This document shows, one piece after another, positions 57,621-64,000 of a stretch of 64,000 nt of DNA. Each line of letters begins with the position of its first letter. Position 1 is the first letter of the stretch. Under the pieces are notes generated by a model. That model made no database searches and had not been told where the DNA came from. It was given only the letters and a program-made list of their open reading frames with translations. This DNA is from Deltaproteobacteria bacterium (GTDB lineage: Bacteria; Desulfobacterota; GWC2-55-46): contig JAIOIE010000032.1 in the NCBI GenBank assembly GCA_019912665.1, positions 62,001-126,000 on the forward strand. The letters run 5' to 3'. The position numbers and the translations under genes are program-made.

Positions 57621-57806
57621 TCTTACGGATTAACTTATACGACCCCTCTTGCCTTGCAATCCCGTTATATTCCGCGGACTTAGTAGTTCCCAGGCCGGAG
57701 TGCCCACACATATTAAAGAAAATAGTCCTTCGAGCCATTATCAGGCGAGCTTCCCTTATTCCCGCGGCATCAAAAGAGCGCTTGGTCTTTAAGTCTTTTT
57801 CTGGTA

Positions 57807-57812
57807 TATAAT
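57807..57812 (+). promoter_or_regulatory. Candidate -10 box for the SRP RNA
   Basis: TATAAT (57807-57812) is the only strong -10 box upstream. The -35 is poor (TTGGTC, 19 bases away). The transcript would start near 57819, at the CCCGGACA...TGTCCGGG hairpin. Confidence 0.45.
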
Positions 57813-57841
57813 CAATAGGCCCGGACAGCGTGTCCGGGAGA

Positions 57842-57977
57842 GGTTTGCGGCAGCCGTTGATAGCCGGGTCTTGCGCAATGGAGGGCTGTAAACCCCGCCA
57901 GGTCCGGAAGGAAGCAACGGTAACAGTTCCGCCCATGTGCCGCAAGGGTGCCTGGCTATCAACGGCGTCCGCAAGCC
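57842..57977 (+). ncRNA. ffs: Signal recognition particle RNA (4.5S/small SRP)
   Basis: The conserved domain IV core is present (CCAGGTCCGGAAGGAAGCA at about 57898-57916, with the matching GGGTGCCTGG at 57946-57955). The closing helix GCCGTTGATAGCC (57853-57865) pairs perfectly with GGCTATCAACGGC (57954-57966). It extends with GGTTTGCGG against CCGCAAGCC. With Ffh it targets proteins to the membrane. The location just before dnaX is typical. A separate perfect hairpin lies at 57820-57838, perhaps at the transcript 5' end. Confidence 0.93.
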
Positions 57978-58033
57978 GACCTGTTCCATCCTTCTGTCGG
58001 GCAAATCCCCTGATGGAAAAAAAGGCCATTTGA

Positions 58034-59710
58034 ATGTCTTCCTACCAGGTCATAGCGAGGAAGTGGCGTCCCGGTGTCTTTGACGAGGTCGTGGGCCAGG
58101 CCCATGTCACGAGGACCCTCAGGAACGCCATCGCCTCCGGGAGAATTGCCCACGCATACCTCTTCTCCGGACCGAGGGGCGTTGGCAAGACCACCGCGGC
58201 CCGCATACTTTCCAAGTGCCTGAACTGCTCCGAGGGCCCCACGGCGGCCCCGTGCAACGAGTGCCCGTCCTGCAGGGGCGTTGCGCTCGGCTCGTCCGTC
58301 GACGTCCTCGAGATAGACGGCGCCTCCAACAACAGCGTAGACAACATAAGGGAGATATCCGAGAGCGTAAGGTACGTGCCCTCAGAAGGCAAGTACAAGG
58401 TCTATATCATCGACGAAGTCCACATGCTCTCGACGGCAGCCTTCAACGCGCTACTTAAGACGCTTGAGGAGCCGCCGCCCCATGCCGTTTTCATCTTTGC
58501 CACAACCGAGGTGCATAAGATACCCGCGACCATACTTTCGAGGTGCCAGCGGTTCGACTTCAAGAGGATACCCTTCAGGGACATCCAGGCGCGCCTGGTC
58601 GAGATAGCGGGGCGCGAGGGGATAAAATTCGAGGACAAGGCACTGTATCTCATAGCAAGGGAAGCGGACGGGAGCATGAGGGATTCCCAGAGCCTCCTTG
58701 AGCAGGCCCTGGCCTTCTCCGGGGGAGAGCTTAAGGAGGCGGACGTGGCCGAGGCGTTGGGCCTCATGGCCAGGACCGTGCTCTACGAGCTCTCTGAGGC
58801 GGTCATCGGCAAGGACGCAAGCGCGTGTCTGAATATTGTTGAAAAAGTATATAATTTTGGGTATGATTTTAAGAAGGCCTTGAGCGACCTCCTTGAGCAT
58901 GTGAGGGACCTGGCCGTACTCAAGGCAACGGGGGAAAGCACTCTACTCGACCTTCCTGACAGCGAGATTGAGAGGCTCCGGGCGATATCGGAGCGGGTGG
59001 GGCACGAAAGGCTCCAGATGATCTTCACGGTCCTCTCGAAGGGCTACGAAGAGGTATCCAGGTCAGCCCACCCCAGGTACGCGCTCGAGATGGCGCTCCT
59101 CAGGGCGGCACACCTTGACGAGCTCGAACCTTTGGGTTCGGTCATGGAAAGGCTCGAGTCGCTGGCATCAAGGCTCGGCCCGGGGCCTGGCCCGGGATTC
59201 GGCGTAGGCATCCCTTCGGCCCCGAAGCCAGCCGCTGAAAGGGGCGGGCCCCAGCTTCCCTGGAAAAAAGAAGGGCAGGGCGACGAAAGGCCGGTTGAGA
59301 AGGCGAAGGCCGGGAGCGCTTCCCCGGGGGAAAAGACCGGGGCGGAGAAGGATACCCGGCTCCAGGATAAGAAACCGGAATGCAGTTCCGGAGCCCCCGG
59401 GCCAATCGAGTTCATAAGTAAGAGAAAGCCGGAGCTCCATGAGCTTCTGAAGGATGCGGCCCTTGAGCTGCAGGACGGCATAGTAAACATCAGCGCCGGG
59501 GCGAGGACAGGGGCAAGGCTTTCGGTAAACAGGGAAACCCTGGAGGCGTGCCTGGGAGAGTTTTACGGGCGGCCCGTTTCGGTAAGGATAAACGGCGTTG
59601 CAGCAGGCGCGCCCACCGCGGCGAAAAAGGATACAGACCCAGTCGTCAAGGATGCTCTTCGCATCCTCGGCGGGAGGATCATAGAGGACCGGAGGAGGAC
59701 CAATGTCTAA
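58034..59710 (+). CDS. dnaX: DNA polymerase III subunits gamma/tau
   Basis: The 558-residue clamp-loader ATPase starts SYQVIARKWRPGVFDEVVGQ. It has Walker A GPRGVGKTTAARI near residue 44, a zinc site CLNCSEG...CNECPSC near 61-80, DEVHMLS near 125 and the SRC motif ILSRCQRF. After about residue 370 a Pro/Gly/Lys-rich linker leads to a tau-like C-terminal region. An A6 run at 59264-59269 could allow -1 frameshifting to a 421-residue gamma-like product. It overlaps ybaB by eight bases. Confidence 0.97.
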   Translation: MSSYQVIARKWRPGVFDEVVGQAHVTRTLRNAIASGRIAHAYLFSGPRGVGKTTAARILSKCLNCSEGPTAAPCNECPSCRGVALGSSVDVLEIDGASNNSVDNIREISESVRYVPSEGKYKVYIIDEVHMLSTAAFNALLKTLEEPPPHAVFIFATTEVHKIPATILSRCQRFDFKRIPFRDIQARLVEIAGREGIKFEDKALYLIAREADGSMRDSQSLLEQALAFSGGELKEADVAEALGLMARTVLYELSEAVIGKDASACLNIVEKVYNFGYDFKKALSDLLEHVRDLAVLKATGESTLLDLPDSEIERLRAISERVGHERLQMIFTVLSKGYEEVSRSAHPRYALEMALLRAAHLDELEPLGSVMERLESLASRLGPGPGPGFGVGIPSAPKPAAERGGPQLPWKKEGQGDERPVEKAKAGSASPGEKTGAEKDTRLQDKKPECSSGAPGPIEFISKRKPELHELLKDAALELQDGIVNISAGARTGARLSVNRETLEACLGEFYGRPVSVRINGVAAGAPTAAKKDTDPVVKDALRILGGRIIEDRRRTNV

Positions 59711-60026
59711 GCAATTGGGCAATCTCATGAGGCAGGCCCAGAAGATGCAGGAAAAGATGGCCCAGATGCAGAAGGAGCTTGCCTCGAAGACGGTCGAAGC
59801 CTCAAGCGGCGGCGGCATGGTTACCGCTACGGTAAACGGCAGCCAGGAGCTTGTCGCTTTAAAGATAGACCCTTCCGTTGTGGACCCCAAGGACATCGAA
59901 ATGCTCCAGGACCTTGTAGTGGCTGCAGTTAGCGAGGGCTTAAGGAAAAGCAAGGAGATGGTCCAGGAGGAGATGGGCAAGCTTACCTCAGGCCTGGGGC
60001 TTAACCTTCCGGGCGGGCTTTTCTAA
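59703..60026 (+). CDS. YbaB/EbfC nucleoid-associated protein
   Basis: The 107-residue protein has the family pattern LGNLMRQAQKMQEKMAQMQK, then VEASSGGGMVTATVNGSQELVALKIDP and LNLPGGLF at the end. It binds DNA as a dimer. Start ATG 59703 lies inside the end of dnaX. The dnaX-ybaB-recR order is one of the most conserved in bacteria. Confidence 0.96.
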   Translation: MSKQLGNLMRQAQKMQEKMAQMQKELASKTVEASSGGGMVTATVNGSQELVALKIDPSVVDPKDIEMLQDLVVAAVSEGLRKSKEMVQEEMGKLTSGLGLNLPGGLF

Positions 60027-60136
60027 TCACCAAATACCGGGGTTTCGGGGGGCCTCCTTTAACACGGCCCTTTTAAGCCCAGTTGGATGTGAATCTCCGG
60101 GATAGAGCCCGGCGGAACAAGGATGGATTTTGAAGG

Positions 60137-60733
60137 ATGCAGTACGCGGGGCCTATAAATGACCTGATAAGGGCTATTTCGAGGCTCCCGGGCATAGGGG
60201 AGAAGACGGCCACCAGGCTCGCGCTTTTCATCCTGAATTCGGACAGGGAGTTCGCCGCAGGTCTTGCCGGGGCAATAGCTTCGGTCAAGGACAAGGTGGC
60301 GCTCTGCTCCGTGTGCATGACCTTCTCCGAGGAAGACCCGTGCAGGATATGCGCCGACCCGCAGAGGGACCATTCGATAATATGCGTGGTCTCCGATTTC
60401 AAGGACATGATGGCCATAGAATCCATGGGCGGCTACAGGGGGAGATACCATGTGCTCCACGGAAATCTCGCGCCGCTAAAGGGCGTCGGGCCCGAGGAGA
60501 TAAGGATACGCGAGCTCGTCTCAAGGCTTGAGGCCGGCGGCATAAGCGAGGTCATTCTCGCTACCGGCTTCGACTCCGAAGGGGAGGGCACCTCCACCTA
60601 CCTTACGAAGCTTCTCAAGCCCTACGGGGCGAGGGTCACGAGGCTTGCCTCCGGCATACCCGTCGGCAGCTATGTCGAGTTCATGGACGGGGCAACGCTC
60701 GGCAGGGCGCTCGAAGGGAGAAGAGAGCTGTAA
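60137..60733 (+). CDS. recR: Recombination mediator RecR
   Basis: The 198-residue protein has the N-terminal helix-hairpin-helix (ISRLPGIGEKTATRLALFIL). A C4 zinc finger (CSVCMTFSEEDPCRICAD) and a Toprim domain (ICVVSDFKDMMAIES through EVILATGFDSEGEGTSTYL) follow. It works with RecF and RecO to load RecA on gapped DNA. GAAGG lies upstream of ATG 60137. It starts 110 bases after ybaB. Confidence 0.97.
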   Translation: MQYAGPINDLIRAISRLPGIGEKTATRLALFILNSDREFAAGLAGAIASVKDKVALCSVCMTFSEEDPCRICADPQRDHSIICVVSDFKDMMAIESMGGYRGRYHVLHGNLAPLKGVGPEEIRIRELVSRLEAGGISEVILATGFDSEGEGTSTYLTKLLKPYGARVTRLASGIPVGSYVEFMDGATLGRALEGRREL

Positions 60734-60817
60734 GGAGAGGCCGGGGTGAGGATAGCGCGAGTTGAGCTTTATAAAATCCGGCCCGCGCTTGAATGAAAAA
60801 TAATCCAAAGGAAGAGG

Positions 60818-61426
60818 ATGATGGAGAACTACATAGAAGTAAGATGGCACGGAAGGGCCCAGCAGGGGGTCGTGACCGCGGCCAAGGTCCTTGGGGAAGC
60901 GTGCCTCCGGTCAGGCAAATTTGTCCAGGCCTTCCCCGAGTTCGGCCCTGAGAGGATGGGCGCGCCGGTCAAGGCTTACAACAGGATATCGGAAGAGCCG
61001 ATAAGGCTCCACTGCCAGGTGACGAACCCGAGATACGTCCTCATAGCAGACCCCACGCTTATCGGCATGAACCTCTCCGGCGGCATGGAGTCTTCGGGAG
61101 GAGTCACCGAAGGGACCCCGGAGAACGCGATATTCATAGTGAATACGCCCAAGGGCCCTGAGGAGATGAGGAAAGAGCTGGGGCTTGAGGGGAGGAATGG
61201 CGTGAAGGTTTTCACGCTGGACGCCGCGAAGATATCTATCGAGACCATAGGCAGGATGATGCCCAATACCCCCATGCTCGGGGCGCTCGCAAAGGCAACT
61301 TCGTTCATAACGCTCGAGGGCCTTGTCGAGAATTTTAAGGAGAACTACTCCAAGAAGTTCAGCCCGAAGGTGATAGAGGGGAACGTGGCCGCCATGGGCA
61401 GGGGCTACGAGGAAGTAAGGGGCTAA
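60818..61426 (+). CDS. porG: Pyruvate:ferredoxin oxidoreductase gamma subunit
   Basis: The 202-residue subunit has the gamma signature IEVRWHGRAQQGVVTAAKVLGEACLR, then FPEFGPERMGAPVKAYNRIS. With the alpha, beta and delta subunits it oxidises pyruvate to acetyl-CoA and CO2, reducing ferredoxin, or runs in reverse for CO2 fixation. AGGAAGAGG directly precedes ATG 60818; ATG 60821 is equally possible. It heads porG-porD-porA-porB. Confidence 0.93.
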   Translation: MMENYIEVRWHGRAQQGVVTAAKVLGEACLRSGKFVQAFPEFGPERMGAPVKAYNRISEEPIRLHCQVTNPRYVLIADPTLIGMNLSGGMESSGGVTEGTPENAIFIVNTPKGPEEMRKELGLEGRNGVKVFTLDAAKISIETIGRMMPNTPMLGALAKATSFITLEGLVENFKENYSKKFSPKVIEGNVAAMGRGYEEVRG

Positions 61427-61455
61427 AAAGCACAATCCCGGAAAGGATTCAATAA

Positions 61456-61737
61456 ATGGTTGAGAAAAAGGAATACCCCCTTGGCGGGGTCATACCGAAG
61501 GGCGGCACGGCCCATGATTATTCGACCGGAGGCTGGAGGAAGCTCCGCCCGGTCGTGGACCTTGATAAATGCACGAGCTGCCTCATATGCTGGGTCATGT
61601 GCCCGGACTCCGCGGTCGTGACCGAGGAAGGCAAGATGGCCGGGTTCGACCTTGAGCACTGCAAGGGTTGCGGCATCTGCGCGGTCGAGTGCCCGGACAA
61701 GGTGAAGGCGATAAAAATGGTAGAGGAGGCCGAATAA
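61456..61737 (+). CDS. porD: Pyruvate:ferredoxin oxidoreductase delta subunit (2[4Fe-4S] ferredoxin-like)
   Basis: The 93-residue subunit has two cluster motifs: CTSCLICWVMCPDSAV and CKGCGICAVECPDKVKAI. It passes electrons from the TPP site to ferredoxin. Its stop codon overlaps the porA start by one base (TAATG), so the two are translationally coupled. Confidence 0.95.
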   Translation: MVEKKEYPLGGVIPKGGTAHDYSTGGWRKLRPVVDLDKCTSCLICWVMCPDSAVVTEEGKMAGFDLEHCKGCGICAVECPDKVKAIKMVEEAE

Positions 61738-62927
61738 TGGCTATAACGGCGACGAAGGGGCAGACTGGGCTCACGGGGAATTCCGCCGTGGCCTATGCCA
61801 TGAAGCAGATAAACCCCGACGTCTGCGCCGCCTACCCGATAACGCCCTCCACGCAGATAGTGGAGGACTTCTCGGGCTATGTGGCCGACGGCGAGGTCAC
61901 AACCGAGCTCATAACCGTAGAGAGCGAGCACTCGGCCATGAGCGCCTGCATAGGCGCGGCCGCCGCCGGGGCGCGCGTCATGACCGCGACCTCCTCGCAG
62001 GGCCTTGCCCTCATGTGGGAGATGCTCTACATAGCCTCGGGCATGAGGCTCCCGATAGTGCTCGCGAACGTTAACAGGGCCCTCTCGGCCCCCATAAACA
62101 TACACTGCGACCATTCGGATTCGATGGGCGCAAGGGACTCGGGCTGGGTGCAGCTCTATTCCGAGACCGTGCAGGAGGCCTATGACAACGTCTTCATGGC
62201 CCTTCGGATAGCCGAGCACAAGGACGTGCTCCTGCCCGCGATGGTGTGCCTGGACGGCTTCATAACGAGCCACGCTATAGAGAACATCTCGCTCCTGGAC
62301 GACCAGGAGGTCAGGCAGTTCATAGGCTCGTACAACGCCAAGGCCTCGCTCCTTGATATCGAAGGGGCCCCGACCTTCGGCGCCATGACCCTTCCGGACA
62401 CTTATATCGAGTTCAAGCGCCAGCAGTCCGAGGCCATGAAAAGGGCCAAGGGCGCGGCCATCGAGGTGATGAAGGATTTCGGGAAGAGGTTCGGCCGCGA
62501 GTACGGCCTCTTCGATACATACAGGCTCGAGGACGCCGAGGCCGCGATAGTGGTCTTGAACTCCGCCGCGGGCACCACAAAGGTGGCGGTTGACGCGCTA
62601 AGGAAGGATGGGAAGAAGGTGGGGCTTCTTAGGCCCAGGCTCTTCAGGCCCTTCCCCTGGCAGGAAATAGCCGAGGCCCTGAAAGGCTGCAAGGCCGTCA
62701 TGGTGCTCGACAGGGCGGACTCCATGAACGCCTTCGGCGGGCCGGTCTTCTCCGAGGTCCGCTCCGCGCTCTACGACCTGGACTCAAGGCCCAGGGTCAT
62801 GAACCGGATATACGGCCTGGGCGGAAGGGACTACAAGGTAAAGGACGCGGTAGAGGTCTTCGATGAAGCACTCAAGGCCGCCGAGACAGGCAGGGTGGAG
62901 ACCCTCGTAAAGTACATCACCCTGTAA
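61737..62927 (+). CDS. porA: Pyruvate:ferredoxin oxidoreductase alpha subunit
   Basis: The 396-residue protein starts at ATG 61737 (frame upstream is not family-like). It has LTGNSAVAYAMKQINPDVCAAYPITPSTQIVE, then ITVESEHSAMSACIGAAAAGARVMTATSSQGL and ANVNRALSAPINIHCDHSD. The C-terminal transketolase-like domain carries KVGLLRPRLFRPFPWQEI and VLDRADSMNAFGGPVFSEV. Length and motifs favour a pyruvate rather than a ketoisovalerate enzyme, but substrate preference is inferred. Confidence 0.93.
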   Translation: MAITATKGQTGLTGNSAVAYAMKQINPDVCAAYPITPSTQIVEDFSGYVADGEVTTELITVESEHSAMSACIGAAAAGARVMTATSSQGLALMWEMLYIASGMRLPIVLANVNRALSAPINIHCDHSDSMGARDSGWVQLYSETVQEAYDNVFMALRIAEHKDVLLPAMVCLDGFITSHAIENISLLDDQEVRQFIGSYNAKASLLDIEGAPTFGAMTLPDTYIEFKRQQSEAMKRAKGAAIEVMKDFGKRFGREYGLFDTYRLEDAEAAIVVLNSAAGTTKVAVDALRKDGKKVGLLRPRLFRPFPWQEIAEALKGCKAVMVLDRADSMNAFGGPVFSEVRSALYDLDSRPRVMNRIYGLGGRDYKVKDAVEVFDEALKAAETGRVETLVKYITL

Positions 62928-62995
62928 GGACGCGCCGGAAAGACGGCGCTCACAAAAAGAAAACAAGGCCCTTCGGGGCTTGGAGAGGTTAAAAT

Positions 62996-63931
62996 ATGGC
63001 AACTCTCAAGGATCTTTCAAAACAGCAGGAGCTTTTCTCCGGCGGACACAGGCTCTGCGCGGGCTGCGGCATCCCGCCCATAGTGAGACTGGTGCTCCGC
63101 GCGGCAAACGGGCCTGTGGTCACCACCACCGCTACCGGATGCCTCGAGGTCGGCACCACCATCTACCCGTACACGGCGTGGAGGGTGCCCTGGATACACT
63201 CGGCCTTTGAGAACGCGGCCGCGACCATAAGCGGGGTTGAATCGGCCTACAAGGCGCTCAAGAAAAAGGGCGCGCTCCCCGGAGGCGACAAGGACATAAA
63301 GTTCGTGGCCTTCGGCGGCGACGGCGGCACCTACGACATAGGGCTTCAGGCGCTCTCAGGGGCCCTCGAGCGCGGGCACAACTTCCTGTACGTCTGCTAT
63401 GACAACGGCGCGTACATGAATACCGGCATCCAGAGGTCGAGCGCGACGCCCTTCTATTCCAATACGACCACCTCGCCCGCCGGCCAGGTCATACCCGGCA
63501 AGAAGCAGTGGAGGAAGGACCTCACCAGGATAGTGGTCGCGCACGATATCCCATACGCGGCGCAGGCGAGCCCGCATAACTGGTCGGACCTGTCGAAGAA
63601 GGCCGAGAAGGCGCTTAAGACCCAGGGGCCGACTTTCATGAACGTCATGTCCCCCTGCCCGCTCGGCTGGTACACGAAATCCGAAGATTCGATAAAGTTG
63701 GCGAAGCTTTCTGTCGATACATGTTACTGGCCCCTCTACGAGGTCGAGAACGGGGTATTGAAGATAAACTACAAGCCCAAGGAGAAGAAGCCGCTCGTTG
63801 ACTGGCTTAAGCCCCAGGGCAGGTTCAAGCACCTCTTTAAGCCCGAGAACGCCGGACTACTCGAGGAGTTCCAGAAGAGGGTCGATGCCGAATGGCAGCG
63901 GCTCCTGGACCTGGAAGGCAAGCGCCTGTAA
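62996..63931 (+). CDS. porB: Pyruvate:ferredoxin oxidoreductase beta subunit
   Basis: The 311-residue subunit binds thiamine diphosphate (GDGGTYDIGLQALSGALERGHNFLYVCYDNGAYMNTG). It also holds cluster cysteines in the N-terminal GHRLCAGCGIPPIV segment and the VTTTATGCLEV loop. SATPFYSNTTTSPAGQVIPGKK and HDIPYAAQASPHNW are typical of pyruvate-type beta subunits. It is the last gene of the operon in the window. The remaining 69 bases show nothing I can identify. Confidence 0.94.
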   Translation: MATLKDLSKQQELFSGGHRLCAGCGIPPIVRLVLRAANGPVVTTTATGCLEVGTTIYPYTAWRVPWIHSAFENAAATISGVESAYKALKKKGALPGGDKDIKFVAFGGDGGTYDIGLQALSGALERGHNFLYVCYDNGAYMNTGIQRSSATPFYSNTTTSPAGQVIPGKKQWRKDLTRIVVAHDIPYAAQASPHNWSDLSKKAEKALKTQGPTFMNVMSPCPLGWYTKSEDSIKLAKLSVDTCYWPLYEVENGVLKINYKPKEKKPLVDWLKPQGRFKHLFKPENAGLLEEFQKRVDAEWQRLLDLEGKRL

Positions 63932-64000
63932 AAGGCGCGTAAGGGAAGGCCCCCCTGGAAGCTCAAGGGCCGCTTCAAACCGAGAGGTCCCGGACTTCCG

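Noticed and set aside
57551-57811. 86-residue open frame between the channel gene and SRP RNA
   Set aside because: It begins within the palindromic repeat, has no ribosome-binding site and overlaps the SRP RNA promoter.

Overview
The window reads as one stretch of a high-GC chromosome from a diderm (Gram-negative) bacterium. Lipoproteins, a periplasmic chaperone pair, an RND pump with outer-membrane channel and a GDP-rhamnose polysaccharide cluster show an outer membrane. A four-subunit pyruvate:ferredoxin oxidoreductase and split glycine dehydrogenase point to an anaerobic or facultative lifestyle. The order mfd, ppiC, surA, pdxA, uvrA and the overall gene style resemble Desulfobacterota ('Deltaproteobacteria') or Nitrospirota. 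This placement is inferred from gene content and no rRNA gene is present to confirm it.

Layout. 0-10.8 kb: a radical SAM enzyme with an abrupt 3' end, a small exported protein, mfd, two parvulin-type chaperones, pdxA and uvrA. 10.8-15.2 kb: an AT-richer accessory island between uvrA and tadA. It holds a stand-alone HsdR-N-type nuclease, a protein that joins a deoxyribosyltransferase/TIR-like domain to a GHKL ATPase domain, and a TcmP/three-Cys (Gp37/Gp68) pair. This is the best candidate for an undescribed conflict or defence system. 15.3-23.4 kb: tadA, then phosphomannomutase, a CI-type HTH protein, gmd, rmd, two glycosyltransferases and manC, together enough to make GDP-D-rhamnose and polymerise it. 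23.5-28.7 kb: an NSS transporter with its 34-residue small subunit, a DUF2062 protein, a possible metal/thiol envelope cluster and a cupin.

28.8-38.6 kb: the glycine cleavage operon (gcvT-gcvH-gcvPA-gcvPB, minus strand), a Clp1/Grc3-like polynucleotide kinase, a helical protein of unknown function, a cold-shock protein and groES-groEL under a CIRCE-like operator. 38.7-39.7 kb: a second AT-rich insert with a CHAT (caspase-like) protein split by a one-base frameshift in a T8 run and preceded by a palindromic repeat. 39.8-51 kb: nth, a lipoprotein with a structured leader, ndk, a protoglobin-PsiE fusion, rlmN, MTA phosphorylase, a PfkB kinase, a TPR lipoprotein, a RodZ-like protein, a GAF protein, a gluzincin-type peptidase and a DUF2155 lipoprotein.

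51.2-64 kb: two tRNA-Ser genes followed by an exact copy of the second gene's 3' end, a three-gene RND efflux operon, SRP RNA, then dnaX-ybaB-recR and porGDAB. Mobile palindromic repeats occur throughout. One family abuts or supplies the 3' ends of two genes (815-858 and 57478-57620). No CRISPR array, transposase or integrase gene was seen.
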